A stretch of DNA of 64,000 bases from the NCBI GenBank assembly GCA_958295845.1, contig OY282376.1:1005022-1069021 (forward strand), given 5' to 3'. The DNA is from Caldilineaceae bacterium. Lineage in GTDB: Bacteria > Chloroflexota > Anaerolineae > Caldilineales > Caldilineaceae. The notes under the pieces are model-generated. The model worked only from the letters and a program-made list of their open reading frames with translations, was not told the origin of the DNA and did not search any database. Shown here piece after piece: positions 1 to 9,182 of this stretch (positions are counted from its first letter, which is position 1; the number at the start of each line of letters is the position of its first letter). Made by a program: the position numbers and the translations under genes.

Positions 1-45
1 CGGCGTTTCAAACCCCCGCGATGACGCGGAAGAAGAGAGCGAGCT

Positions 46-1236
46 ATGGCCGAGTACAGCCAACCATCCTTTAGCATCAGCATCGAAGAGGAATATCAGT
101 TTGTCGACCCCGACACCCGCGAGCTGCGTGGTTTTGCTACAGCACATGGGCTCACGCTCCTGCACGACCAGACCCTGAGCAAGCCATCCACAGGTTCCCC
201 GGACCTGGCTTCCACGCCCGTAACGGGTACTCCGATCTGCCGCGATATCAAGCAGGCCCGCCGGGAGCTCCTGCGCATCCGCCGCGAAATGCGGCAACTG
301 GCCGCAAACCACGGCCTCAAAATGATGGTCGCCGGCGCACACCCCTTCAGTCACTGGGATAGGGAACTGGAGGAGTCGCCCCGCTATCGCGCCCTCATCG
401 AGGACACACAGTTCATCGCCCGCCGCCTGCTCGCCTTCGGCATGAACGTCCACGTCGGCATCGACGACAGAAATCTGGCCATCGATGTCATGAACGCAAT
501 GCGTTACCTGCTGCCCCACATCCTCTGCCTTGCCAACGCCTCACCTTTCTGGCAGGGCCTCGATACCGGGTTGGCCAGCTACCGCTCCGTCCTCTTGGAC
601 GCCCTGCCCCGCACCGGCATTCCCAACGCCTTCCGCAGCCTCAGCGACTATCAAAACTACGTCGATACCCTCCTGCGCACCAACAGCATACCCGATCCCG
701 AAGCCATCTGGTGGGACATCCGCCCCCACTCCCATCAGCAGGACCCGTCCCGCCCGCGCACTGACGCCGGCCGCAACGCCCAGTCCAATACGACCCCAAC
801 CGAACAGGCCGCGCTCGAAGTTCGGGTCTGCGACGCCCTGCCTGATATCGACGACGTGCTCGCCGTCGCCGCGCTGATCCAGGCAACCGTTGCCTGGATG
901 GTCGACCTGCGCCATCGCAACATGTCCTTCCGCCTCTACGACCGCACACTCATAGCCGAGAACAAATGGCGGGCCGTCCGCTACGGGCTCCAGGGAAACC
1001 TGCTCGATTTCGGCATCGAACAGGAAGTACCCATTCACGACCTGTTGCACGAACTGCTCGAACGGGTCGAACCGGTCCTCGACCGCCTCAACTGCCGCCA
1101 AGAGGTCTCCCACATCCACACCATCATGCAGCGGGGGGCCAGTGCCGACCAGCAGCGCCATCTCTGGCGGCAGAGCGGCGAAGACGGCAAGGCCGTCGTC
1201 GATTTCCTCGTTTCGCAGACGGAGCAAAACCTATGA
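46..1236 (+). CDS. GCS2-family carboxylate-amine ligase paralog, probably active-site degenerate
   Basis: The protein has 396 residues and belongs to the glutamate-cysteine ligase type 2 (YbdK/EgtA-like) family, which joins a carboxylate to an amine using ATP. It keeps the N-terminal IEEEY motif (about residue 13), the WWDIRP segment and the [10 protein letters not shown] signature (from residue 306). Two things are odd compared with the next gene. The segment where that copy has [17 protein letters not shown] is replaced by a Ser/Thr/Pro-rich stretch without the conserved glutamates. About 28 extra polar residues also follow WWDIRPH (near residues 235-262). Its stop overlaps the start of the downstream paralog (ATGA), so the two are translationally coupled. 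Family membership is clear; activity is doubtful, and a regulatory or partner role for the next protein is inference. Confidence 0.8.
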   Translation: MAEYSQPSFSISIEEEYQFVDPDTRELRGFATAHGLTLLHDQTLSKPSTGSPDLASTPVTGTPICRDIKQARRELLRIRREMRQLAANHGLKMMVAGAHPFSHWDRELEESPRYRALIEDTQFIARRLLAFGMNVHVGIDDRNLAIDVMNAMRYLLPHILCLANASPFWQGLDTGLASYRSVLLDALPRTGIPNAFRSLSDYQNYVDTLLRTNSIPDPEAIWWDIRPHSHQQDPSRPRTDAGRNAQSNTTPTEQAALEVRVCDALPDIDDVLAVAALIQATVAWMVDLRHRNMSFRLYDRTLIAENKWRAVRYGLQGNLLDFGIEQEVPIHDLLHELLERVEPVLDRLNCRQEVSHIHTIMQRGASADQQRHLWRQSGEDGKAVVDFLVSQTEQNL

Positions 1237-2345
1237 TTGAACGACCCCAACTGACACTCGGCATCGAAGAAGAATATCAGGTCATCGATCCCGAAAGCGG
1301 TGAGCTGCGTTCATTCATTACCCAGTTCATCGAAAATGGCCAGATGGTGATCGTGGAACGGGAGATCAAAGCGGAACTGCACCAGTCGATGGTGGAGCTC
1401 GGCACGCCCGTCTGCACTACACCCGCTGAAGCCAAAGAGGAGCTCCTGCGCCAGCGCGCCTTCATCAGCCGCCTCGCCCAGGAAAAAGGCCTCGCCATCG
1501 TAGCCGCATCCACCCACCCCTCGAGCCGCTGGTCCGAGCAGGAAGTGACCCCCTTCCCGCGCTATCAGGGCGTGCTTGAGGAGATGCAGCTACTGGCCCA
1601 GCGCCTCCTCATCTATGGCATGCACATTCATGTCGGCCTCGAGGACCCCAACTTCGCCATCGACACCATGAATGTCCTCCGCTACATGCTGCCCCACCTT
1701 CTGGCCCTCAGCGCCAGTAGCCCTTTCTGGCAGGGCCAGCCCACCGGGCTCAAGAGCTACCGCGCAGTCGTCTTCGAGGACTTCCCCCGCAGCGGCATTC
1801 CCGACGTATTCCCCAACCGCGCCGCCTACGAGGGCCTCATCAGCACCCTCACAAACACCGGCTGCATCCCCGACACCAGCAAGATCTGGTGGGACGTGCG
1901 CCCCCACGGCATCTACCCCACCCTGGAATTCCGTATCTGTGACATCTGCCCGCGCGTCGACGAAGCAATCGCCATCACCGCCCTCTGCCAGGCCCTCGTG
2001 CTCTGGCACTGGAAACTGCGCCAGCGCAACGTCACCTTCCGTGTCTTCACCAAAGAGCTGATCGACGAGAACAAATGGCGCGCCGCCCGCTACGGGCTGG
2101 ACGGCAAAATGATCGACTTCGGCAAACAGGAGGAGCTCCCCGCCCGTTCCCTGATGCGCGAACTGGTCGAACTGGTCGGCGAAGAGATCGCCGAGCTCGG
2201 CACCGAAAAAGAGATCGCCCCTATCGAACAGATCCTCGCCAACGGCACCAGCGCCGACCGCCAGCTGCGCGTCTACAACGAATCAGGCGGCGACGTCAAA
2301 GCCGTCGTCGACCATCTCGCCGCCGAAACGATTGAAGGGCTATAG
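1233..2345 (+). CDS. GCS2-family carboxylate-amine ligase (glutamate-cysteine ligase-like)
   Basis: This 370-residue protein has all the expected landmarks of the YbdK/EgtA-like GCS2 family: [12 protein letters not shown] at residues 9-20, [20 protein letters not shown] near 41-60, a HIHVG motif, WWDVRPHG and [10 protein letters not shown] near residue 280. Members make gamma-glutamyl or related amide bonds with ATP. The start was placed at the ATG overlapping the stop of the upstream paralog, because the homology begins exactly there; an open frame runs further upstream but only as a shadow of the first gene. The pair arose by tandem duplication and looks like one operon. The substrate cannot be read from the sequence. 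Confidence 0.85.
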   Translation: MIERPQLTLGIEEEYQVIDPESGELRSFITQFIENGQMVIVEREIKAELHQSMVELGTPVCTTPAEAKEELLRQRAFISRLAQEKGLAIVAASTHPSSRWSEQEVTPFPRYQGVLEEMQLLAQRLLIYGMHIHVGLEDPNFAIDTMNVLRYMLPHLLALSASSPFWQGQPTGLKSYRAVVFEDFPRSGIPDVFPNRAAYEGLISTLTNTGCIPDTSKIWWDVRPHGIYPTLEFRICDICPRVDEAIAITALCQALVLWHWKLRQRNVTFRVFTKELIDENKWRAARYGLDGKMIDFGKQEELPARSLMRELVELVGEEIAELGTEKEIAPIEQILANGTSADRQLRVYNESGGDVKAVVDHLAAETIEGL

Positions 2346-2448
2346 ACCAGCACATCCGCAAGGCCGGCCGAGAATTCGCGCAGCCCGAAAACAGCCGCCG
2401 TCGCATCCTTATCTACAGAACGCGCCGCCCAAATTCACCGCCTGCCTC

Positions 2449-2707
2449 CACGCCCGCTGCTCCAGTGTCTTCGCCATCCCCCTAAACCGTTCCCGTTGGG
2501 GCAGGCCTTGTGCCTGCCCACGCCCGCTGCTCCAGTGTCTTCGCCATCCCCCCAACCGTTCCCGTAGGGGCAGGCCTTGTGCCTGCCCACGCGCGCCTGC
2601 CCCATCGACTTCGTCATCCCCCACCCGTTCCTGTAGGGGCAGGCTTTGTGCCTGCCCACGCCCGCTGCCCCATCGACTTCGCCATCCCCCAAACCGTTCC
2701 TGTGCCC
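2449..2707 (+). repeat. 69-70 bp tandem repeat carrying the dispersed GGGGCA...TGCCC hairpin
   Basis: Four units begin at 2451, 2521, about 2590 and 2659 (period 69-70 bp). Units one to three contain a hairpin with arms GGGCAGGC and GCCTGCCC around a CTTGT or TTTGT loop (2498-2519, 2567-2588, 2636-2657). The fourth is cut off before its hairpin. The 2346-2887 gap holds nothing else recognisable; the open frame across it encodes only a Pro/Arg/Cys-rich translation of the repeat. Confidence 0.9.
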
Positions 2708-2887
2708 CCCTGATCAACGGACCTCCCGCCAACGCCAGGCCCGGTGCATGCCCTGAGCCTCTCCAAGAGTCGGAAAGCATTTCCAGGCACCAGCGGCACC
2801 GAAAACCGCTGGCATCAACCGCCGCCAACGTGTTAGAATGTATGTATCAATCGCACAACGGGCAGCCCCTAGACCGAAAGAGAATGC

Positions 2888-3916
2888 ATGGAATCCATAG
2901 AACCGGCGTCGGACGCTCCTCACCAACAGACAGTTCAACCCCAGTCGAACAACTCCACCCAAACCGAAGTCCTCTCGCCGAACCGCACCTCGGATACCTC
3001 CTGGGCGCCGGATAACGGACGCTGTGTCACACTCGAAGAGTACTGGGAAAAGTGGTACGAAAACCCTTACCCGGACCTCGACGTCAGTTACGAGTGGAAC
3101 AACGGCATACTGGAGGCCAAGTCCCCGCCCAATGCCCCCCAAATCCGCCTGTACAACTGGTTCCTCGCCCTCCTGCTCCGCTATGTGGAGACTTATGATC
3201 ACGCGTCTCTGATCAACCTGGAAACCGGTTTTGTTCTGAAAATCGAAGACGAATCCGACCCCAAAGGTGAGCGCCTCCAGATACGCAAACCCGACATAGG
3301 CGTGATTCTTAACGCCAACCCCGTGTCGTGGGGAGCGTTGGATCAACGCCACTTTGACGGAGTCTGCGATATGGTTGTCGAAGCGGTCTCAGATTCCACA
3401 CTGGTGGAGGTACTGCGGGATACAGAGGAGAAGAAAAGCGACTATGCCCTGGGCGGAGTGAAGGAGTACTACATCCTCGACCCGGAGGGTGAGAGTATGC
3501 ACTTCTACGCGCTCACCTCGGATGGAGAATATGAAGAGATCCCGCCTGACGCGAACGGCGTAATTCGCTCAAACGTGTTGGCAGGTCTGCAATTCCGGCT
3601 GGACGATCTGCATCGCCGCCCTCGTCTGGCCGATCTGGCTCGAGACGACGTGTATTCCGCATATGTAATCCCGGAGCTGCAGGTCGCTGTCACAAGGGCT
3701 GAAACAGAGTCGGCGGCGCGTATGAGGGCAGAGGAACAGGCTGAAACAGAGTCGGCAGCGCGTATGAGGGCAGAGGAACAGGCTGCAACGGCAGCGGCGG
3801 CGCGCAAGAGAGCGGAGGAACAGGCTGCAACAGAAACCGCGGCGCGCCAACTGTTAGAAGAGCAATTGATGGCAAAAGAAGCTGAATTGGCCCGCTTGCG
3901 CAAAAATTCTTCCTGA
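2888..3916 (+). CDS. Uma2 family protein (PD-(D/E)XK nuclease fold) with C-terminal coiled coil
   Basis: This 342-residue protein carries the Uma2/DUF820 restriction-endonuclease-like domain at about residues 45-235. The PD-(D/E)XK elements are visible: RKPDIGVI (Asp near 135), VVEAVSDST (Glu near 165) and the following EKKSDYALGGVKEYYILDP segment (Lys near 182). Residues 1-40 are a polar, probably disordered leader. From about residue 270 an Ala/Glu/Arg-rich region made of 14-residue repeats predicts a long coiled coil, common in Uma2 proteins of cyanobacteria and Chloroflexota. The family is widespread and multicopy, and its natural role is unknown; a link to mobile DNA is often suggested. 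It stands alone between repeats. Confidence 0.85.
   Translation: MESIEPASDAPHQQTVQPQSNNSTQTEVLSPNRTSDTSWAPDNGRCVTLEEYWEKWYENPYPDLDVSYEWNNGILEAKSPPNAPQIRLYNWFLALLLRYVETYDHASLINLETGFVLKIEDESDPKGERLQIRKPDIGVILNANPVSWGALDQRHFDGVCDMVVEAVSDSTLVEVLRDTEEKKSDYALGGVKEYYILDPEGESMHFYALTSDGEYEEIPPDANGVIRSNVLAGLQFRLDDLHRRPRLADLARDDVYSAYVIPELQVAVTRAETESAARMRAEEQAETESAARMRAEEQAATAAAARKRAEEQAATETAARQLLEEQLMAKEAELARLRKNSS
3699..3866 (+). repeat. 42-bp in-frame tandem repeat in the Uma2 coiled coil
   Basis: Four successive 42-bp units (starting at 3699, 3741, 3783 and 3825) encode 14-residue repeats of the type AETESAARMRAEEQ. The first two are nearly identical, and the last two have diverged, mostly toward AAA and ATETAARQ. 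The exact 14-codon period keeps the frame, so copy number could change without breaking the gene. Confidence 0.9.
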
Positions 3917-4046
3917 CCCGCTCTGCAGAGCTCCAGGACCCGCGTTTGCCCTTATACTCCCACCGAAACCACTATCCGCACTCTGCAGATCTGCTTCTGG
4001 TATAACACCCCGGGTCTTGTCTACCTAGGCCAGTTCTCAGTACCGT

Positions 4047-5138
4047 TCACGCCCCCCACAACTTCACAATCTCATCCGCATCAAACCGCGGCAACCCCAC
4101 CCGCCGACCTTCCCGCAACCCGTAAACGCCCTCCTCCGCCGGCAGCACGCGCCCAATAACCCGCCCCGACCTCCCCATCTCCTGCCACAAGCCCAGCGCC
4201 GCGTCCACATCCTCCGCCGTGGCGGTCGCCAGCAGCCCCCCCGAAGCGATCGTCCCCAGCGGATCCAGCCCGAACGCCGCGCACGCCGCCGCCGTCAACG
4301 CCGTCACCGGCACCGCCGACAGCTCCACCTCCAACCCGCAGCCCGAAGCGTCAGCCAGCTCCCACAATCCCGTCGCCACGCCGCCCTCCGTCGGATCGTG
4401 CATCGCTGTCACCAGCTCCGCTTCCGCCGCCGCCAGCGCCGGCTCCAGCACGCTGATCCCCGGCTCGTACAGATAATGGGTCGCCTCCTCCAGCTCCGCC
4501 TCGGACCAGCCCTGCTCCAGCAGCGCCTCCCGCATCTCCCGCGCGATGATCGACGTCCCCTCAACGCCCGCACTCCCCACCAGCAGCACCGCGTCCCCGG
4601 GCCGGCAGCCGCCCGTCCGCACCACCTTCCCCCTCGCCACTTCCCCCAGCAGCGTACCCGCCACAACCGGCTGATTCACCGCCGCCGTCACCTCCGTATG
4701 CCCGCCCGCCACCACTACATCCAGCACGCGGCAGGCTGCGCCCAGCTGGTCGCAAATCTCTCGCACCTCCCCCTCCGTCGTCCCCTCAGGCAACAGCACC
4801 GTGGGCAGATAAAAACGCGGCCGCGCGCCGCACACCGCCAGGTCGTTCGCGCATACATTGACCGCGTAATACCCGATCTCATCAGTGGCAAAGGTGATTG
4901 GATCGCTCTTCGCGGCAAGCAGTGTGTCGGCGCTCCCTCGTTGGGATGTATTTCCGTGCCGCCGGCTGGAGGGACCCCCGTCCCCTGCAACCCCGCCAAC
5001 TTCAATAATCGCCGCGTCCTCGCCCACACCCGGCCCCAAAAAGAGGTCCGGGTCATCGATCGGCAAGGTCGAGATGAGCGCCGCCAGCAGCTCTGGCGGC
5101 AGCTTCCCCGTCGGAAGAATGGTGCGTTTCTCTGACAT
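4047..5138 (-). CDS. HypE/AIR-synthase-related ATP-binding protein
   Basis: This 363-residue protein resembles the AIR synthase superfamily (PurM, HypE, ThiL, SelD): GPGVGEDAAI near residue 36, SDPITFATDEIGYYAVNVCANDLAVCGA near 78-105, VVAGGHTEV, and a C-terminal domain with MHDPTEGGVATGLWE. The start is the ATG with an AGGAG six bases upstream; an in-frame ATG 17 codons earlier lacks one. No other hydrogenase maturation gene is nearby and the C-terminal Cys of true HypE is absent, so this is probably one of the uncharacterised HypE-like proteins. Residues 50-71 form a Gly/Ser/Arg-rich insertion where relatives run straight on to the SDPITFAT strand. Confidence 0.75.
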   Translation of the reverse strand: MSEKRTILPTGKLPPELLAALISTLPIDDPDLFLGPGVGEDAAIIEVGGVAGDGGPSSRRHGNTSQRGSADTLLAAKSDPITFATDEIGYYAVNVCANDLAVCGARPRFYLPTVLLPEGTTEGEVREICDQLGAACRVLDVVVAGGHTEVTAAVNQPVVAGTLLGEVARGKVVRTGGCRPGDAVLLVGSAGVEGTSIIAREMREALLEQGWSEAELEEATHYLYEPGISVLEPALAAAEAELVTAMHDPTEGGVATGLWELADASGCGLEVELSAVPVTALTAAACAAFGLDPLGTIASGGLLATATAEDVDAALGLWQEMGRSGRVIGRVLPAEEGVYGLREGRRVGLPRFDADEIVKLWGA

Positions 5139-5361
5139 TTCGATCTCCTGCGAGTCTGACTCAGCGCTGGTCGCTGCCCGCCGTCCCAAAGAAGCTCGCC
5201 GCTCACCGGACAGTCCCGTTTTTCAAGGCCAAGTAATACCTGTGCTATGATTTCCGGAACTGGACAAAGGGCTTCCCGCAGGCAGTTGCATTCCTGAACA
5301 TGGCCCATCCCTCAAATGGGGCCCGCTTTGGGCCTACTGCCCGGACACTCGTCGCAAACGG

Positions 5362-6066
5362 ATGTTACAACCACAGAACTATCCGCGGTTCATCGGGAAG
5401 GCCCTCCTTCTGGAACCCGACCCATTCGTAGAAATGGTAGACGACGACAATCCCTGGATTGAGGGACTGTTTCTGTGCGCCTGCATCGGTGTTCTGGTCG
5501 CCGTCGCCCAGCTCATCGGCAATCTCCTCCTTACCGCCGCGCTGCCGCCCTCCGAAGCTCTCCTGAACACCGTCCTGCAGACCCTGCGCCAGGGTACAGC
5601 CGGCGGTGAAACCTTGATCGAGATTGAAAACGCCCTGCGCAGCGGCTGGCCGCTCCTGCTCGCCTACAGCGGCTATAACACTGTCGGTTTCAGCCTCCTG
5701 ACTCTCGCAACGACCCCCCTCGGCCTGATCGGCCAGTGGCTTTTCTTTGGCCTCGCTAGCCACCTGCTCGCCCGTGCAGCCGGCGGCCAGGGCACGCTCC
5801 CCCAGACTTTGGGCGCCGTCGCCCTCAGCAACGCCCCCCGTCTTCTCTATCTGTTCACCATGATTCCGTTCGTCTCCGTCGCCTCCGTCCTCATCCACGT
5901 TTGGGGCATTCTGATCGCCTTTCGCGGGCTGGAAGTGGCCCACGAACTGCCTCCCGGCCCCGCCGCGCTGGTCGCCGTCGGCACATACCTTCTGCTTCTT
6001 CTTGTCAGTGCCGTTGCCGCCATGGCCTTTGGTGCGCTGCTCCTCATCGCCGGGGGCGGTCTGTGA
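5362..6066 (+). CDS. Yip1-family-like integral membrane protein
   Basis: This 234-residue protein has about five hydrophobic segments after a polar N-terminus, including LFLCACIGVLVAVAQLIGNL and a C-terminal LLLLLVSAVAAMAFGALLLI. The layout (a short cytoplasmic leader with a Pro-rich motif, then a bundle of helices with small residues) matches bacterial Yip1-domain proteins. Function is unknown. Its stop overlaps the GTG start of the next gene (GTGA), which encodes a similar membrane protein, so the two products are probably made together and may form a complex. It is transcribed divergently from the HypE-like gene. Confidence 0.65.
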   Translation: MLQPQNYPRFIGKALLLEPDPFVEMVDDDNPWIEGLFLCACIGVLVAVAQLIGNLLLTAALPPSEALLNTVLQTLRQGTAGGETLIEIENALRSGWPLLLAYSGYNTVGFSLLTLATTPLGLIGQWLFFGLASHLLARAAGGQGTLPQTLGAVALSNAPRLLYLFTMIPFVSVASVLIHVWGILIAFRGLEVAHELPPGPAALVAVGTYLLLLLVSAVAAMAFGALLLIAGGGL

Positions 6067-6782
6067 ACATCCGCCACTGGCTGCCCTCGCCTCAAAAGTT
6101 GAGCGACGCAGTCCAGTTGCGCGCCTCAGGTTTCACCGAAACCTCCATGCGCCAGTCCCTGGGCATGGTCTTCATTCTTGGACTGCTGGCCGGTTTCCTG
6201 CCCTTCCTGGTCAACTGGGAGCTGGCCGCTTCAGCCGGTACCGCCCTGCCTCTCGCCCGTCTGGGCGCACAGGCCTCTCTCCTGCAACAGACACCGCTAA
6301 ACTATATCGTCACCCTGTTCAACCCTGTCCACCTTGGCGAGCTATTCCAGCTGATCGCCGGCCTGCCCCAGCCCCTGCCCGGCTGGCTCGCCGCCTTCAT
6401 CAGCGCCCTCGGCGAATGGGTCAACTGGCCGCTGCGCTGGCTCACCCTCTGGATCGTCTACGGCGCTCTGGTGATGGTCTGCAACAGCGTTCTCGGCGCA
6501 AAATGCCGTTTGCAGCCGTTCTTCGCCGCCACCGGTTTCGCGTCCGCGCCCCTCCTGCTAATCGGCCTCTCGCCTATCCCCTGTTTCGGCCGCATCTGCA
6601 GCGTAGTAGGCGTCATCTGGGCCCTCGTCGTCTACACCAGGGCTAACGAGGAAGTGACGCGCCTGCCCCGTCTGCGTTCGCTGGCCGCCGTCCTGTTGCC
6701 GCTCCTGTTCGTTCTGATCGTCACGCTGTCCGCCATCGCCCTGTTCGCCCTGTTCGTCTTTCTTTTCGCCGCCAGCATCTGA
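6063..6782 (+). CDS. Yip1-like integral membrane protein, translationally coupled
   Basis: A 239-residue protein starting at a GTG that overlaps the upstream stop; this start is inferred from the tight GTGA overlap and because hydrophobic segments begin soon after. Hydrophobic stretches lie near residues 35-60, 85-105, 135-160, 170-200 and 210-239, with the last running to the C-terminus. It resembles the preceding protein in size and layout (a loop of helices following an amphipathic leader) but similarity in sequence is weak. Role unknown; the pairing suggests a heteromeric membrane complex. Confidence 0.65.
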   Translation: MNIRHWLPSPQKLSDAVQLRASGFTETSMRQSLGMVFILGLLAGFLPFLVNWELAASAGTALPLARLGAQASLLQQTPLNYIVTLFNPVHLGELFQLIAGLPQPLPGWLAAFISALGEWVNWPLRWLTLWIVYGALVMVCNSVLGAKCRLQPFFAATGFASAPLLLIGLSPIPCFGRICSVVGVIWALVVYTRANEEVTRLPRLRSLAAVLLPLLFVLIVTLSAIALFALFVFLFAASI

Positions 6783-6892
6783 ACTTTACGCCGCTGAATC
6801 TACCGCGAATTCAGTTCCCGATAGTCAGTCGCCATAGTCTGCCCCACACGCGGGCGGGCGCCAACAACCGAAAAATCACGAGAGGAGCCGTC

Positions 6893-7216
6893 ATGTACCC
6901 CCAAAGTGAAATTCTCTTTCCCTATCGGGCCATCAGACCGCTGGGCCGGGAACGCGGCGCCGATTGGCAGGAACTGGTAAGTCAGGTCGCAAGTCAGCGC
7001 GACGGCAACGAGGATACGCTCGCCTTCTCTCTCATGATGATCCGCCTCTGCGACTGCCTCAACTGCGATCAGAGCAGCTACAAGGCCTCACTGGGCTGTG
7101 TCACCTGCGCACAGCGCGTCGTCGGCGCACAGACTGGCTCCGACCTGAAACTCCGCCAGTCCTTCGAGCAAACGCGCCAGGAAATCAGACTGCGCCAGAT
7201 CCCCGGGCCCAGCTGA
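6893..7216 (+). CDS. Small conserved-looking Cys-motif protein
   Basis: A 107-residue soluble protein preceded by a good ribosome binding site (GAGAGGAGCC, ATG). It has four cysteines in the middle, in the pattern CDCLNCD followed by GCVTCAQR about 15 residues later, which could bind a zinc ion or an Fe-S cluster. The rest is polar and helical. I do not recognise the family. Codon use matches its neighbours, so it is probably a real gene. It lies alone, downstream of the membrane protein pair and on the same strand. Confidence 0.6.
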   Translation: MYPQSEILFPYRAIRPLGRERGADWQELVSQVASQRDGNEDTLAFSLMMIRLCDCLNCDQSSYKASLGCVTCAQRVVGAQTGSDLKLRQSFEQTRQEIRLRQIPGPS

Positions 7217-7333
7217 AAAACGGAGCACGAATAAGAAGGCGAGCTATCCCGCCTTCCCTGGTGCAGCCCGTCACGCATCTGCCCATAAAACTGCAAAGGC
7301 GCGAGCCGCTCAGCTCACGCCCTCCCCTGCCTT

Positions 7334-7384
7334 CCAATATAACCTGTCTACCAATATAACCTGCCTACTACTGAAACCCGTCTA
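7334..7384 (+). repeat. Three 17-bp tandem repeats
   Basis: The units are CCAATATAACCTGTCTA, CCAATATAACCTGCCTA and CTACTGAAACCCGTCTA, with an exact 17-bp step. The surrounding gap 7217-7663 has no supported gene. Confidence 0.85.
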
Positions 7385-7593
7385 CGAATATCAGGGCCCG
7401 TTGACGTTCCTCAGAACAGCGAATCGCGTTAGCAAACTGCTTTTCTGCAAACGACCGCTTGGTCTCTCCAGGAAAATCCGAAACGCCTTGGTGTTCTTCG
7501 CTGCCCTTCGCCTGACACCGTGTGACTTCGCGGATCGCATGGTCTTGGTTGTTACAACATTGCCGCGAGTAACGTCCCTGCCATGTCTGCCTT

Positions 7594-7614
7594 TACGCAA
7601 TACGCAATACGCAA
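7594..7614 (+). repeat. Heptamer tandem repeat (TACGCAA)x3
   Basis: Three perfect copies of TACGCAA, followed by a degenerate TAACGAA, lie downstream of the minus-strand phosphomutase gene. The same heptamer family occurs at 26304-26338. Confidence 0.85.
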
Positions 7615-7663
7615 TAACGAACCTCCCCTGGCTCGCCATACCAACGTCCCGTCCTGCTTCCGC

Positions 7664-9118
7664 TCAGATCATCTTCAATACCTGTTGGGCCAGAACCGTC
7701 CCTTCGGCCAGCAGCGTCGCCACCGCCTCCTTCGAAGAGGCTTCCGCATAGATACGCAGCAACGGTTCCGTGCCGCTGGGCCGGATCAGTAACCAGCTGT
7801 TGTTCGTCAGGATGAACTTCACGCCGTCCTGGTTGTTCACATGCGCTACGCTCGATCCCGTCAGCGCACTCGGCCGATTCGCTAACAATCCCTCCACCAG
7901 GTCCGCCTTGGGGAAAGGCTTCACCGCCCGGTCGTCGCGGCCGTAGCAGAACTGGCCCATATACGGCCTTCCCATCAACTCGTCTATCAGCACCCCCAGC
8001 GGCTTGCGGCGCTTCGCCACCAACTCTGTCAGCAGCAGTCCCATCAGCAACCCGTCCCCTTCGGGAATGTGGCCCAGGATGCTGATGCCCCCGCTCTCCT
8101 CTCCGCCCAGCAGCACCGGCTCCTGCAGCATCAGATCGCTGATGTAATGAAAGCCCACCGGTGTCTCGTGTACGTGCAGCCCGTAGTGCGCCCCCAGCCG
8201 GTTCAACATCTGCGTAGTACTCACCGTCTTGGCGATGCTCCCCCGCAGCGACCGGTCCTGGATCAGATAATCCACCAGCAGCGCCATAATCTTATGCGGG
8301 TCTATAAAACGTCCGTCCGGGTCGATCGCCCCGATACGGTCGGCGTCGCCGTCGGTAGCCAGCCCCAGATGATACTTGCCCGTAGCCATCTCCGCCACCA
8401 GCGGCTGCAGATGCTGGGCGATCGGCTCCGGGTGAATCCCGTTGAAGCCGGGATTCATCTCGTTCCGCAGTTCAGTTACCTGGCACTCGGCCCCCTCCAA
8501 CAGCCGCCGCAAATAAATCCGCCCCGCCCCGTACATCGCATCGACCGCAACCGACAGCCCCGCCCCTTCAATCGCATCAAAATCCACCAGGCTCCGCATC
8601 TGCGAGCGGAAGGCCGGCAGCGGGTTGAAGCGTTCGATGATGCCGGCCTTGATCGCCTGATCATAGTCCAGCCTTCTCGGCTGCTCTCCCCGCCCTTCAC
8701 GCAAATGAATGCGCCGCTCCACCTCTTTATGCGTCGCCGCGCTGGCCGAGCCGCCGTACGACGCCTTTAGTTTGATTCCATTATAGCGTGGTGGATTGTG
8801 GCTCGCCGTGATCATCACGCCGCCGTCAGCCCACTTGTCAACGATCGCATACGAGATCATCGGCGTCGGCGCATCCGCCTGGCTCAGCCAGACCCGGATA
8901 CCGTTTCCAGCCAGCACCTCCGCCACCGCCGCCGCGTAGCGATCACTCAAAAACCGCGTGTCAAACCCCACAACCAACGACGGCTGCAAACGCGGCAGCC
9001 CTCGGAACTGGTCGTTCGTGACATCCGCGATCGCCTGCGCGACCTTGCGCACATTCTCAAAAGTGAAATCTTCGCTGATGACGGCTCGCCAGCCATCCGT
9101 CCCAAATTTAATCGACAA
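7664..9118 (-). CDS. Phosphoglucomutase/phosphomannomutase
   Basis: This 484-residue enzyme of the alpha-D-phosphohexomutase family interconverts hexose 1- and 6-phosphates. All four signature sites are present: the phosphoserine loop TASHNP (Ser106), the Mg-binding DGDADR (residues 256-261), the sugar-recognition loop GGEESGG (338-344) and the phosphate-binding RPSGTEP near residue 450. The length is normal for the family. The N-terminus begins with the typical IKFGTDGWRA. It probably supplies sugar phosphates for polysaccharide or central metabolism; whether glucose or mannose is preferred cannot be told. It stands 64 bp downstream of the sugar isomerase gene on the same strand and may share its transcript. 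Confidence 0.93.
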   Translation of the reverse strand: MSIKFGTDGWRAVISEDFTFENVRKVAQAIADVTNDQFRGLPRLQPSLVVGFDTRFLSDRYAAAVAEVLAGNGIRVWLSQADAPTPMISYAIVDKWADGGVMITASHNPPRYNGIKLKASYGGSASAATHKEVERRIHLREGRGEQPRRLDYDQAIKAGIIERFNPLPAFRSQMRSLVDFDAIEGAGLSVAVDAMYGAGRIYLRRLLEGAECQVTELRNEMNPGFNGIHPEPIAQHLQPLVAEMATGKYHLGLATDGDADRIGAIDPDGRFIDPHKIMALLVDYLIQDRSLRGSIAKTVSTTQMLNRLGAHYGLHVHETPVGFHYISDLMLQEPVLLGGEESGGISILGHIPEGDGLLMGLLLTELVAKRRKPLGVLIDELMGRPYMGQFCYGRDDRAVKPFPKADLVEGLLANRPSALTGSSVAHVNNQDGVKFILTNNSWLLIRPSGTEPLLRIYAEASSKEAVATLLAEGTVLAQQVLKMI

Positions 9119-9182
9119 CGCTTAGCCTCCGCGGCACTTCGAATCGAGCCAGTACGCTTTCCCGATTCCTGCTCCAACGTTC

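Noticed and set aside
541-1227. Many antisense frames longer than 100 codons opposite high-GC genes (for example here, 17334-18302, 25767-26888 and 27644-28699)
   Set aside because: In GC-rich DNA the reverse frame lacks stops by composition; the sense strand encodes clear enzymes with intact motifs.
2332-3015. Long open frame with Pro/Cys/Arg-rich sequence across the 69-70 bp repeat
   Set aside because: It is a translation of the tandem hairpin repeat, overlaps the Uma2 start in another frame and resembles no protein.
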